A stretch of DNA of 64,000 bases from the NCBI GenBank assembly GCA_014549065.1, contig JACDOX010000165.1, positions 1,559,332-1,623,331 of the forward strand, read 5' to 3'. The DNA is from Cardinalis cardinalis (Eukaryota; Chordata; Aves; Passeriformes; Cardinalidae). The notes under the pieces are model-generated. The model searched no databases. It saw only the letters and a program-made list of their open reading frames with translations, and was not told where the DNA came from. Shown here in pieces: positions 27,401 through 37,699 of this stretch; position 1 is the stretch's first letter; each line of letters begins with the position of its first letter. The translations under genes and the position numbers were made by a program.

Positions 27401-30400
27401 TCCTTGGATTGGCATTTTGGCCTTTTAAAAGCAGCAAAACTTCAATTATTGAGGGACAGACACACATCCTACTCTCCATTTGTGCAGCCTATGGAAAGGC
27501 AGCACCCATCTTGGGGGCCTTGCAGTGCTGCAGTGACATCAAAAATGCTCCTCTCCCACATCAGCTCTGCTCCTCTGCTGTCCCTTGGCCTCATTCACAT
27601 GCAGAAGGAAAGTCTGCTTCACTGTCAGGATTCATTTTCAGCAATGGACTTTGACCATGACAATCAAACAGGCTGCATGCAGATACTTTATAAGTGGAAT
27701 TATGGTCTCAGCAAAAATCATCTAATTATGGGACTTTGTGATGGAGCCACNAGAGACAACTGAAAATTCAATAGGACAGGAGACCTCTCTGCTCCTGACA
27801 GATGGGAGCTGAAATTGTAAAAAGCAATCATGAGTTGGTGAAATCAGATTATGCCACTGCCCTGCAGGCCAATTTGGCACTGAAGCATCGTTTCTTGGGA
27901 GTTGTTTCCCCTCCTTAAGTACACGAAAGGCAGCCCCATTGATCAGCACTTCCAAGACATCCTGCAGGCAGGAGTAACAANATTACCCTCATGTTTATTA
28001 CACTACCTTGAAATGTGATTAAAATCAACTTTTTGTGAGCCTTACAAAGAAGGCATGTCTGAAAAGACCAGGGGAGAGGAATATTTCTGGGAAGAGTTAA
28101 ATGTACTCCTTTATTCTAAGGGCAATGCAGANTTGACTATAAACTGCTATTCATAGAATATTTAATGGGAAAGTGGAACACCATTCACTGGAAANCAGAA
28201 TTGAGGAAGTTCAAATGTCTTACATTGGGGGAAATGATATATATAATTTTCATACTCATCTAAAAGTAACTTTACANGCTTGCACCATATTCTTCAGATT
28301 GCTGCTGGAGCAGAAGTATACTTAATTCTTCCATGTATTTAATATTCTATTTTTTTNAAATTGCAAGCCATTTTTCAGTGGAGCGGATATATTACAAATT
28401 GATCTAATTTATGTCAGTGATAATTTTTTTCATCCACAAAACTCTAGAAACAATTTTTTTCTAGCTAATTCTTTCATCATTAAGTGATGGTTTCTCTTCC
28501 TCCCCAACATAAACACAGAAGACACAAATCTATGATGTTGAAAACACAAACTGCAATATTTTCTTACAAATACAGAATTTATTATATGCAGAAAAATGAG
28601 ATTTCAAGAGATACAGCAGGTTTTGTCATACTATAGTGGATATCCTACATGTATAAAATAAAANGCTGAATTCTCTATTCTGTATAAATACCACTGGACA
28701 CTCAGACATGAGTGGGTAATTCTTTTCTAAGAAAGTTTACTATAGATGTACATGTTTTGAAAAAATTGAACATGAAGCCAAAAGTAATCTAGCCTAGGTA
28801 TGAAAAAAGAATTAAATGCAATCTTTGGTGCCTAAGACCATAATTCCATACTGAACACAACAGCNCTATTCCTGACACAGTTGTTTAGGAAGAATAATGG
28901 TCACACTGGACTGAGTTGGAAGTTAAGCTCACTACTGGATCACAGCTTAATTATGGGATGTATCCAAATAAAGAAGGGCTGCTAAGGGGTGAAGAACGTG
29001 CTGTAATGTGACTGAGGTTGTGTAACCTGTTTGCCTGTTAAACTGCACTTGTTCTCCAGACTTACAGGTGGTTAAGTTTCATTGCTGTTAACCCAATGGT
29101 CATCTGAGAAACTGGTCCAAAAAAAGAAAAAGGCTTTGAAGTTTCATAAGCTGGGAAACAGCAAGAAATAAATTGAGACAGAAATGCCTTACTGGGAACT
29201 AGGAGAGGGCATGACTCATAAGTATAAACAATACAAAATATGTTTATTTAAGATTACTACTACACATTTACTTGCTCAAAGCATGGAAACNATTTTCTCT
29301 CGAAACAGAAGGCTAGGAACAACACCCACACACAGCATCTCCATGTCTGTCTCTATCTCTGCTGGATCCACCTCCGTAGCTCCATCCTGGTCAGACTCAA
29401 GTGCACCAGGTCCAGCGGCTTCCCCAGGTTCATCTGAAGCACCCCACAGGCCATGAAGCCTCTGTGCTTTTTATACACAATTAACCTCTAAANTGACTGC
29501 ATATTTACCCTTCATCTTCTCCATAACTTGAGTTTTCAAGAATTTTGTTGCTGTTCCAGTATCCTGGACAGGACTGGACACCAGAGAGTGATTGATTGAT
29601 GGGATAAGAATGAGAGAGGAAGGAATGAGACCTTTTCCTTTCCTGCTCCTCATCCCCGCCTGCTCAGCTCCCCTCAGGCTGCATGGAGCTATCCTCCCTC
29701 TTNCTCTGCATCATCTCCATCCCAGAGGACATCACAAACTCCAAGAGGCAGGGAAGAAGCTGNGGATGCCCCATCCCTGGAAGTGCTCCAGGCCAGGCTG
29801 GATGGGGCTTTGAGCAGCCTGGTCTAGCGGGAGGTGTCCCTGCCCATGGCAGGGGGTGGAATGAGATGGGCTTGAAGGCCCCTTCCAATCCAAACCATTC
29901 CTCACAGACACATTATCCCAGGCCAAACTGGGCTCAGNGCTCAGACCAGGCAGTGACAACCCTGCAGTGTCTGCTGCTGTGACTCTGTGCAGACCCCCCT
30001 GCCACAGCTCAGCCTGTGGCTGTGTCACCTCCCCCTGCCCCGAGCGCAGCCCTGAGATAAAGCTGGAAACCACCCCAAATCGCTGGACAAACTCCTTCCA
30101 GATATCCCCTAATTCCATGAATTAGAAATACACCACTTGCCTCAGCAAGGCAGAAGGAGCCTGCCAAAACCACAGCTCGTTCTGCTCTGGAAATTCACTT
30201 ATTGCAAAATGAGAACAAACAAGGCCAGACATCCTCCACAAGGGTTTCTATGGAAATCTCACAAGCAGNTCCCCTCCTCTGAAGATGCCAGGCAGGAAAG
30301 CTCTGTTCCTATTGATTCTGCAGTGCCATTAAGGACTCAGAATTGCTGCTGCTACAGATCATTCTGTGGCTGCTTTCATGCCAGAAAATTGCCATGATGC

Positions 30401-33400
30401 TACCACAAGCAAAGCCCTTTGAAGTGCATCAAAACACTGGATACACAGGGGGAAAAAAAAGAAAAAGAAAAAAAAAGAAAAGAAACTAAGATGAATTGAT
30501 GCCAACCTGCAGACTACAAGACACACCCCATGACTGAAACATAAGGACACTGAACAATACTGAACTTNGTAATACAACAAAGCCCATCTCTACTTCACAG
30601 GAAAGAAAAGTTCAACTCCANAGGTAGTGAACAACACTGAGACTTAAGAGACTTGAACTTGATTCCAGAGGAGTCCTGTAATGTGGAAAATGGTTCCCTG
30701 TTTTGTAGGGAAGTGTTTATAAGTGTAGGTTTATGAGAATAACTCCAAGTTGCCTCAATACTGGGGTTGACATGGAGCATATGAGCAGAGATGATTCCCT
30801 ATAGCAGAAACAATGAGAGATTTTAAAAAGTTACTTTATTGGGAATATCCTAGTGTTTGTATACTAACAGTATAGAGTATATACTAGCAGTATAGAGTNA
30901 TAGTTTTAAAAATCTAGGCTCTGTAAATACAGAACATTCCTTCATAAAATCCTTATTAATCCACCCTACTGTACACAACATGGGAAAGCCACATTGTGGG
31001 AAAGATGATTAACTCATTACTGCAGTGTTCTAGCAAGATTTAATTGAGAAAAAGAGGGNAAATCTTCCTGTAAAACCTCTNAATTTTTCTGATCTTGAGT
31101 GGCAAAATAATTTTGAGACTTTTTTTGCTCATTTTTCTAATACACATCAGTAAAATAAGATAATTGGCAATATATCATCATTAAAGTTCCAATGTAATGG
31201 CATTCTAATGCTGTGATTACTTCTACTGTTTCATTGATGGAAACCCTAACTTTTTCTAAACACAATTGAGTAATCAAACCTGGCAATGATCACCTTAAAA
31301 TCAGCTCTCATTTTTCCAGCTAGAAATCCCTTTGGCAAGTAAAAATGAACCTGTCAATGAGAGATGTAAAACATTTCTGCCATTACCATAGGGTAAAATC
31401 TCCCTTCCTCACCTCTTTATTCTTCTCCTGCAACCTTGATTACCCTTTGATTGGAATTTTTGTGTACATCAAAGCATTTATTTAAGTTTTAAAACACAAT
31501 TAAAATGTGCTCAGTTACATCAGATTGACCAGAGAAGCCACTAATGGGCAACAACACACAGAAAGCTGAGAATGAAAAAACTTTCCTTTCACTGAAGATT
31601 TTAAATTACCACTGAAAATATAAAGAGACCCCAAGCCAACAATGCTATTAATTCAGTAGCAGCATCTTAAATCCACACAAAAGAGCAAGAATGCACAGTG
31701 TGGATCACAAGTCTACGTTTATTTCTACTTCAGTGCTGCCTAATACCATAACATCAGTAATTTTCTGCTTGTCAGAAACCATGTTTTATCTAGCCATACT
31801 TTCTTTCATGTCTATTCTTGTAGAATCCTTGGCACTGGAGAGAGATTGAGTTAATATATTTTGTCCTTTTCAGGTAAATCTATTTAATCTCTTTTTCATC
31901 AGTATTTTTTCCCTTCTAGGAAAAAAAAAATCCACTTGATTCAGCAAAGATCTTAAGCAAAAGAGAATAAATATTTTCTGCTACAAAGTACATTGTCCAA
32001 ATGAGACCAAGCCACTTACTGGCCTCAATGGCATCACTGTCTAAATGCTTCCTACAGATGCAAGCCTTGTTCTAAAGGGCACAAAACCAATTTCTCATGA
32101 ACAATGTTAGCAGAAATGCAGTGGGCAGGAAGAGGGAATTCTATTCCAAGGATGAAATCACTCCACACACACCCACTGTGATTTTTTCATGTCCACAGCT
32201 TCTTGCAGTAAACTTTGCTTCCCCAAAGCAAAGCCCTCCCCCAAAAGAAAGGCAGAAAAAGTTAATGAGTATAAGCACAGGGTTGGAAATAAGGCATTTT
32301 TCCTCCAATTACATATTAAAATAATGAAAGTTGGATCCCACCTAGTAATGGAGACAATCAAGGTAATTACATACATGTTATGACTATTAATTTTTTTTTT
32401 AGCTAGTGTTGTGTAGAATAAATTCCTGTTACCTAAATGGTGACTTTCAACTAAAAAAGAATGTCAAAAAATGTTGCTGCTAATTTATGATCAATGTCAT
32501 CAAAACAAATACCAATAACATCAGTGTTGATATTCTCAGAAAAGACATAATGCCTGTCCCATGCCTGGTTTCANTGTGTTAGGGTATTTTTAGGGATCTG
32601 TCCTAACTACTTGGCTATTTCTTTTGNTTGTTGAGGCAAATTACACTCATAAGATTTCAGCAGCAAACCAGCAGAACACATTATGAAGAAGGAGGCAAAT
32701 GGAAATTGGTACTTCTGCTTATTTGCAATTATTGCATAAAGCATCCATTACACTTTGTATGAGATTCTGGGAGTTTTATTCCTGCTGTAAATTTTTGTCA
32801 TAATGACAGTCAGTTTGCTAGGAGTACATTGGGAACTCAGAGCTCTGTGAAACATTGTTATTTATTTCTGCAGCCCCAAAAATGGTCTTTAGGCATCNCT
32901 GCTACTAAATGACAACCTTATCAGCTTTCTGGTTGGCTCCAGAAAGAATGAAGGAAGGAACCAGGTAGCTGGAGCCCAGCACAGGGCAAATGCAAAGTGA
33001 TAATCAGAGAATACATTTTATGAATCAAATATTGCATTCCTATAGGTCAAATCTCAGGTAAATATAGAAGTAACAACAGNGAAAAAATTATTGAAAACTA
33101 GTCCAGATTTACACAGGTCAGACTGATTCTATCTCACACCAACAACTGTGTATGTTTAACAGTTTATCTGACACCACCACCCACCAACAGCTTGGCGTGC
33201 TGTCAAAACAAACAGGGCAGTGTTCAACAGAAGTTGTGCTGCCAGGATGGCAAGGAGGAAAATCTGCATTTGCTCATTATTCAGTCTCTCACTCAGAGCC
33301 CAAAGCCAAGGCGTAGGTAGCTCGAGGGGTGAGGCTGTCGATCACACACNGTGGAGCTGGAGATGCCAACACAGAGTGCTTTCCCTCAGAGAGAAAAACA

Positions 33401-36400
33401 AAAATGTCTTAATAATATATCATATGTTTTATTTCTATTAAAGACTAATCATTGCTATTTTTACATCCCAGCTTTTCCTACGATTTGTGGCCCTTGGAAT
33501 CCTCCATAAGTGCAGCAGAAAACAGCGCTGTTTCTGCACATGGCTGGGAAATCTCAGCTTTGATTTTGTAGAACCAGGCAATCTCCTCTTCTCTAGATAA
33601 AAACAAACATCTTTCTCTGTGGAAACAAAAACTATCCATGTCAGCAAATTACAGTCTCAAGTGGAAGATTCAATTATGACTGGTTTTCTCTTGTGTTTTA
33701 TATTTGTAACATAATGTGCTGAAATTTCTTCCAAATCATGTTTGCATACAAGATTTTTTGGACTTCTCTGCTTCTGGACATACTTCTCCATATCTGCTGC
33801 CTCTCTGGTTTGCATTATGTAGACAAACATTATTAATTCTCCATGCAATCTTCTGATAAACTTGGCTTCCACATGAGGTGAGGCTGGCACATGAATATAT
33901 GAATATATTCCCATGAAAAGAAGTTAACATATTTTGCTTACTTTTTTTTTTCCAAATTTGGAACTATTTAAGCTTGAATTTTCAGGATGTGTTTTTCAGG
34001 GTGTGGTTTTTTGTGATTNTTTTCTGCCGGAAAATCTTGGTCAAAACTGACTGTCTATTTCTAAATGTCTAGGGAAAACATATTCTTTGATTTTGAAAAA
34101 ATCAGACTTTTTTTGAATTCCTATTTTGGAAGTTGCAGCAGCAACTTGAAATTTGGCAGGGAGGTAACCTTGGAGTCAACATGGCACATTTTGTTATCCA
34201 TATGAAAATATGCCCCAATAAGGTCAGTTAGAAAGTTTTGAGAAATTACAGGTCACAGAAGTCATTCTCAGATCTGACAAACTGAATATCTGAGGTTTCT
34301 GTCAAAACTCTCTGAGCACTNAAGGCTGTCCAGTTGTTAATGAGCAGTGCCTGAGGAGTGAGTGAGCACCCAGACCCTCCTTACAACATTTTGTGCCATC
34401 AGCTTGCTGGGTTTCAGCAAACACACAATCAAGCAAAATCAATCATGTCAAAATCAATCCAGAACAGCACTCTTCAGTTCAGCAGAAAACCCTATAAATA
34501 GAAAATGGGAGCAATATTTGAGCCATATAAATAAAAACTCCCTGTGGGTATGGGGAAAGTCTTTAACTTCAGGCACCAGTTTATTTAATATGCTTGGGTA
34601 TAAAATGCTGTAATCAATATTAACTGTATTACAAGGGACGTTATCTATTAAGAGTGACACAAACATGTGCCTGAGGCTTTGNCTGGCCACAATCCACATT
34701 TTTAACGTGCAAGCCCAAGTGGAAAGAGGAATCTATCCCAACCTCTGCAGCTCCCTCTCTGCAGGGTGCAAAGGCACTTGCTGATGCAGCCTGGACAGTT
34801 TGAGTGAGATTCCATGGGGCACAGCAGGGAAACCCCAGAGGTACGAGCCACCCAAGCACAGATTTCTTCCAAAAAGAAGAAATCCAGTTTTTCTCTCCAA
34901 ATCACTCTTTGCAGAAGCTCCCTCCTCCCCCAGACTGCAGCTCCCCNCAGGCAGAGGGGATTCTGTGTCCCTGGAATGGCCACATTGTGGTGTGCATGCA
35001 CAGACCAGGAGCAGGGATGAGCAGAACGTGTTCAGAAATTCACTGTTCAGAAATTGCCTCTCAGGACCAGGCTTTGCTTTGAGGAATACACAACTCCAGA
35101 GCTGCCTGTCAGGATTTGAGCTTCATTTCACAAATACTGGACAAATAGTCTTAAAAGCCACAGCATCACTGCTGGGAAGTTCACACCTAATAGAACAAGC
35201 ACTTTGCTTATACCTCATACAGATTTCATGTATTTCTAGTAAAGAACTTGTTTATCCCAGAGTTTCCTATCCCTTCCTGCAAGCACCAGGTAGTGAGTCT
35301 TTAAAATACAATAGAAGGAGAGGAGACAGAAATCTCACCAGATGAGTCAACTGCAAATTCAATTTCAGCAAGTCAACACTGGAATCAGAGAGATTGAGGG
35401 GGAATCCTGTCCATACTGGAGCATGATTTACTATGTATTTCACCAGAAGCAGAACTCTAGATACAGATTACTTATTTTTTTTTTTTTTAAAGACCAGAAA
35501 GCAGCGCTGTCTAACCTCTTGCAGAACTGAGGTATAGGCATATTGGTGCAGGAATGGCAGTAACAGAGAAGCTGTGAGAAAAGCAAAACAGACCAGAGCT
35601 GATCAAAGTTTAATCCCCCAGCTATGAATGGCAGTGTAGAGAAAAAATGTATTAATTATTAATAAGGCATTTATTGTCTATTTTTCAATGGCTGTTTTCT
35701 TAAAATGATGCCTGTTCTAATTCCTGACAGGCAGACACCAATGTCTGTGCCACTGGCATGGGGTCTCCATTGGCATGAAAAATGTTCCTGTACCCCAGGA
35801 ATGCTGTGACATGTTTACTTGTCTTCCTCATGCCACCACCAACAATTTTTCAGGGACTGTGAGCACCGTGAAATTTTCTGTTTGGCTCCATTTCAACCCC
35901 CACACCCGGCTTTGGTCCAAGGCACAGGTGNTACAAAGTAACTCAGTGTTTTTGTACCGGTGAGGCAGACGCCACATAGAAATGCTCAAAGCATTTTCTG
36001 AAACGCTGCAACAGGTTGGGGACCTGGAGGAACGAGGCACCCTGAAGGGAACAAGAGCTTGTCAGAGCTCTAAAAACCACATTAAGAGGATGTCACCATC
36101 AGCTGCACACAGAATGGGTGGTAATTCCCTGAGGACACTCTGTGCATTACAGGAACCCTAAGGANGAAGACCAAATGTCTCATTCTAGCAGGAAAATTAC
36201 CAGACATCTGGTAAAACTAAAAAGCAAGGAAATCTAGATCCACACTCTTCCTGTCTGTTTCATGATGCTACAGATTATTTGCTTATTTACATATTCACAN
36301 ATAATTATTTAACCAATTACTGTTATTTTAGTAGGTGAAATAACATAACTACGAAAACATTTTGCTGCTTTATGCAGGAATTCACTGCAGATCACACCAA

Positions 36401-37306
36401 AAGAAAGCCTCTGACTCCTCCTCATTACCAATAAAACCTAACTTTACCCACACCAATAATGGCTGTAATATCACTGAAGTCACACAGTCACAAACTCACT
36501 TTTTCTGAATCCTTAGTGAAGTAAGGACTGGCTGAAAACTGAGACCTGGCCAAAGCTGCCAACATAAAATTAACCTGAGGGACAACCTAAACACTAATTT
36601 TCTCCAACACAGCAATATTCTCCCATTCTCACTGTAGGTAACATAAAAATAATTAATTAAGGGAGGTTTTTAAGCATAAGTGGGGGGGGCCATGATGCAG
36701 TTGCTGGTGTGAAAGTAGATCTGAAGAGTATTTTGGGAAGTGTTGCCTGGTGAAGTGCGAGGAGTCCATGGCACTTGGGGAATCGGGCTGCCTCTAGAGC
36801 AGCTCGTCTCACAGGAGCAGGACCTAACCCAGACATACTCCCAGATGTTTATTCTGCACCATTTTCCCAAACAAAACATCTGCCACCGCTGCACGGGCAA
36901 CCTGAATAAACCACGCCAAACCACCACCTCTGTCGGGATCAATCCCAGCCTGGACNCACCAATCCCAGCCCGCATCCCCGTATCCCTGCCTGGTCCCCAC
37001 CTGCGGGCGCTGCCAGGTCACTTTTCCTCCAGCCTCCCTCCCGACCCGCACCAAGAGCGANCCAAGGCGAGGAGCAGCGCTTTGCGAGATCACGACAGGG
37101 ATCATTTCCCCTGTGCCTCCCGGAGCGCCCCTGAAGCCCGCGGGTTCCCGGCCCTGCGCTTCCATTGCCCCCCGCGCCCCGCCCGGCGCCGCTCCGGGGG
37201 CGCTCCCGGCGGGACGCCCGGGCCAGGCGGGCGGGGACCGCGCCGTTCCCCCCGACCCACCTGAGATGCCGGCCCCGATCACGACCACGTCGTATCTCTG
37301 GGCCAT
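3331..37306 (-). CDS. MAOA: Monoamine oxidase A, complete, 15 exons
   Basis: Flavin-dependent amine oxidase of the mitochondrial outer membrane that deaminates serotonin, noradrenaline and related amines. The coding exons join 37306-37261, 27186-27092, 25838-25701, 18050-17946, 16726-16635, 13740-13599, 12077-11928, 10948-10789, 9537-9441, 8122-8069, 7142-7085, 6668-6571, 5410-5299, 4020-3958 and 3486-3331, giving 1566 nt and 521 residues with no stop. Seen in the translation: dinucleotide motif GAGISG (11-16), Tyr60, Asn172, Gln206, Lys296, flavin Cys397 in [12 protein letters not shown], Tyr398, Tyr435 in WSGYMEG, and a hydrophobic C-terminal anchor. Phe199 and Ile326 match the MAO-A selectivity pair, so MAOB is less likely. 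The start was chosen for its strong context (GCCATGG) and MAO-B-like N-terminal length. Unusual: six conserved cysteines are replaced, and residues 83-107 are divergent. In mammals MAOB lies tail to tail with MAOA, so it would be expected left of this window. Confidence 0.97.
3958..4020 (-). CDS. MAOA: MAOA exon 14
   Basis: 63 bp, residues 450-470: [21 protein letters not shown]. It is in phase at both ends, with a TTTCTTCTAG acceptor and a GTGAGC donor. It links the flavin domain to the membrane-anchor segment. Confidence 0.96.
5299..5410 (-). CDS. MAOA: MAOA exon 13
   Basis: 112 bp, residues 412-449: [20 protein letters not shown], then [18 protein letters not shown]. Tyr435 completes the aromatic cage. 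The FAGTETAT flavin-binding block is intact. The donor is GAG before GTACAC. Confidence 0.97.
6571..6668 (-). CDS. MAOA: MAOA exon 12, flavin attachment
   Basis: 98 bp, residues 380-411 plus two bases: [20 protein letters not shown] then [12 protein letters not shown]. Cys397 is the residue that forms the covalent thioether to FAD, and Tyr398 is half of the aromatic cage. Cys398 of human MAO-A is Thr389 here. The donor GTAANA carries one ambiguous base outside the invariant GT. Confidence 0.97.
7085..7142 (-). CDS. MAOA: MAOA exon 11
   Basis: 58 bp, residues 360-379: [20 protein letters not shown]. It is clearly homologous to human KKKICELYAKVLGSQEALH, but Cys374 is Ser365, one of several changes in a usually conserved segment. 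The acceptor is TCATACAG and the donor is CAA before GTAAGG. Confidence 0.93.
8069..8122 (-). CDS. MAOA: MAOA exon 10
   Basis: 54 bp, residues 342-359 plus two bases: [17 protein letters not shown]. The acceptor is TGTTTTCAG and the donor is AG before GTAAGAG. The length equals that of human exon 10. Confidence 0.95.
9441..9537 (-). CDS. MAOA: MAOA exon 9
   Basis: 97 bp, residues 310-341 plus two bases. It encodes [20 protein letters not shown] and [13 protein letters not shown]. Ile326 matches MAO-A Ile335 (Tyr326 in MAO-B). The YCGC pair of human MAO-A (Cys321, Cys323) is YSGS here. Confidence 0.96.
10789..10948 (-). CDS. MAOA: MAOA exon 8
   Basis: 160 bp, residues 257-309 plus one base. 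It encodes [38 protein letters not shown] and [14 protein letters not shown]. Lys296 matches human Lys305, which holds the water bound to flavin N5. Two positions that are Cys in human MAO-A (266 and 306) are Ser257 and Thr297. Confidence 0.97.
11928..12077 (-). CDS. MAOA: MAOA exon 7
   Basis: 150 bp, residues 207-256: [19 protein letters not shown] through [10 protein letters not shown]. It is in phase at both ends, with a TTTTAG acceptor and a GTAATT donor. Well conserved. Confidence 0.97.
13599..13740 (-). CDS. MAOA: MAOA exon 6
   Basis: 142 bp, residues 159-206. It includes [20 protein letters not shown] and [16 protein letters not shown]. Phe199 (human 208) is the MAO-A-type selectivity residue, Asn172 and Gln206 line the substrate cavity, and Cys192 (human 201) is kept. 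Unusually CpG-rich for an internal exon here. The donor is CAG before GTACAA. Confidence 0.97.
16120..16340 (+). mobile_element. CR1 ORF2 fragment (endonuclease end)
   Basis: In MAOA intron 5. The plus strand reads [16 protein letters not shown] then [16 protein letters not shown], matching the end of the CR1 endonuclease domain, before a stop. It is an internal CR1 piece rather than the usual 3' tail. Confidence 0.75.
16635..16726 (-). CDS. MAOA: MAOA exon 5
   Basis: 92 bp, residues 129-158 plus two bases of Lys159. It encodes [18 protein letters not shown] and [10 protein letters not shown], retaining the conserved cysteine (156 here, 165 in human MAO-A). Confidence 0.97.
17681..17726 (-). 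mobile_element. CR1 3' end, short fragment
   Basis: TCATAGAATCATAGAAT followed by TTTGGGTTGGAAGGGACCTT, the reverse complement of the CR1 3' terminus. It lies in intron 4, about 220 bp from exon 4. Confidence 0.9.
17946..18050 (-). CDS. MAOA: MAOA exon 4
   Basis: 105 bp, residues 94-128. It starts [16 protein letters not shown], where most vertebrate MAOs have GK-[ST]-YPFRG-FPP-WNP. It then returns to strong conservation with [16 protein letters not shown]. Trp119 of the entrance cavity is kept. The acceptor is TGCATTTCAG and the donor is GAG before GTAGGC. Confidence 0.96.
19628..19770 (+). repeat. T/G-rich low-complexity tract
   Basis: Runs of T broken by G (GGTTTTTTTTCGG, GTTGTTGTTGTTGTTG) in intron 3, about 90 bp left of the solo LTR. 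It produces long false open frames. Confidence 0.9.
19858..20274 (-). mobile_element. Solo endogenous-retrovirus LTR
   Basis: 417 bp in MAOA intron 3. On the minus strand it begins TGTNGCATTCAC and ends CAAATACAATA. It is flanked by a perfect 6-bp duplication, TACCAC at 19852-19857 and 20275-20280. The sequence resembles a common passerine LTR: the block rich in CTGAGAAGCCTCAG near its start, then AT-rich DNA before its end. The expected terminal CA appears decayed to TA. No internal retroviral sequence remains. Same strand as MAOA. Confidence 0.85.
22875..22917. repeat. AT-rich microsatellite
   Basis: (AAAT)n passing into (AAT)n: TAAATAAATAAATTAAAAAT then AATAATAATAAT, in intron 3. Confidence 0.9.
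25701..25838 (-). CDS. MAOA: MAOA exon 3
   Basis: 138 bp, residues 48-93. The first two thirds are highly conserved ([20 protein letters not shown]), including Tyr60. The last part, [12 protein letters not shown], is unlike the usual MAO sequence around the start of the substrate-entrance loop. The acceptor is TTTTTTTCCCAG and the donor is GGG before GTAAGT. Confidence 0.96.
25940..26022 (+). mobile_element. CR1 fragment
   Basis: In intron 2, 100 bp from exon 3. GGAGGTGGTGGAGTCACCAC and CCTGGAGATGTTCAAGAAA match a typical CR1 segment. No 3' end is present. Confidence 0.7.
27092..27186 (-). CDS. MAOA: MAOA exon 2
   Basis: 95 bp, residues 16-47, ending [10 protein letters not shown]. It contains the conserved [10 protein letters not shown] stretch that contacts FAD. 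The acceptor is TTTTTTCACCAG and the donor is AGG before GTAAGT. Confidence 0.97.
29755..29905 (+). mobile_element. CR1 LINE 3' fragment
   Basis: GGATGCCCCATCCCTGGAAG through GGGCTTTGAGCAGCCTGGTC to CCAATCCAAACCATTC, a typical CR1 tail in plus orientation. The terminal octamer repeat is lost. Confidence 0.88.
30861..30900. repeat. 20-bp tandem duplication
   Basis: ATACTAACAGTATAGAGTAT is followed directly by ATACTAGCAGTATAGAGTNA. Two copies, one clear mismatch and one N. Confidence 0.9.
37261..37306 (-). CDS. MAOA: MAOA exon 1, coding part
   Basis: Encodes [15 protein letters not shown] plus the first base of Gly16. This is the first beta strand and most of the GxGxxG flavin-dinucleotide motif. 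It ends CTCAG before GTGGG. The reading frame stays open upstream of this ATG, so longer N-termini are possible on paper, but this ATG has a strong Kozak context and gives the usual N-terminal length of MAO-B and fish MAO. Confidence 0.96.
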
Positions 37307-37310
37307 GGCG

Positions 37311-37355
37311 CTGTCCCCGCTGTCCCCGCTGTCCCCGCTGTCCCCGCTGTCCCCC
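37311..37355 (-). repeat. 9-bp minisatellite in MAOA 5' leader
   Basis: Five units of CTGTCCCCG on the plus strand (the last ends in C), starting 5 bp upstream of the MAOA ATG. The unit is three codons long and in frame with MAOA; on the minus strand it would read as Gly-Asp-Ser repeats. It lies in the presumed 5' UTR. Confidence 0.95.
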
Positions 37356-37410
37356 CTGTGCTGGCTTCGGTCACGACCGCGACTCCGTCCCGGCCCCCCG
37401 CTCCAGCAGC

Positions 37411-37470
37411 ACCGTCCCGCCCGCCCCGGCCCCGCCCCTGGGCGTGGCCTCACAGCCCCTTCGCCAATGG
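37411..37470 (-). promoter_or_regulatory. MAOA core promoter: GC boxes and CCAAT box
   Basis: On the minus strand there is AGGGGCGGGGCC at 37439-37428, a second GC-box run at 37431-37416, and a CCAAT box (written CCAAT on the plus strand) at 37464-37468. I see no TATA box. Human MAO promoters are also TATA-less and use clustered Sp1/KLF sites, so this is the likely core promoter, 110-165 bp upstream of the ATG. Confidence 0.65.
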
Positions 37471-37556
37471 GCGCTGTCCGGGGGAGGGGCATCACTGGCC
37501 ACGCCCTCCGCGGAGCTCCGTATGCGGCTCGACGGGGCGGGGGATGCTCGGGAGCC

Positions 37557-37632
37557 CCGGGAGCACCGGGAACACCGGGAACACGGGGACACCGGGAACA
37601 CGGGGACACCGGGAACACGGGGACACCGGGAA
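37557..37632. repeat. 17-bp minisatellite upstream of MAOA
   Basis: Three perfect copies of GGGAACACGGGGACACC at 37577-37627, flanked by partial units built from the same GGGAACACC blocks. It sits about 100 bp upstream of the CCAAT box. Confidence 0.95.
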
Positions 37633-37699
37633 TGCTGTATCCCGGGGCGCTCATCGAACCGGCTCCGTGTCGCACCACGCCAGGGGGATGGAGGCAGGC

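Larger units (their letters stand above)
27187..37260 (-). other. MAOA intron 1
   Basis: 10,074 bp, the longest intron. It holds a CR1 tail (29755-29905), an A-rich tract (30445-30490), a small 20-bp tandem duplication (30861-30900) and otherwise unremarkable AT-rich sequence. I see no coding exon on either strand. Confidence 0.85.

Noticed and set aside
34800..35345. 181-codon plus-strand open frame in MAOA intron 1
   Set aside because: No recognisable domain, an internal N, and no coding texture; chance open frame.
3331..37306. Idea that MAOA is a decaying pseudogene because of its divergent loop and lost cysteines
   Set aside because: All 15 exons, all splice sites, the full frame, the flavin Cys and active-site residues are intact.
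3331..37306. MAOB as the identity of the gene
   Set aside because: The Phe199/Ile326 pair and closer wording to MAO-A in exons 6 and 8 ([20 protein letters not shown]) favour MAOA.
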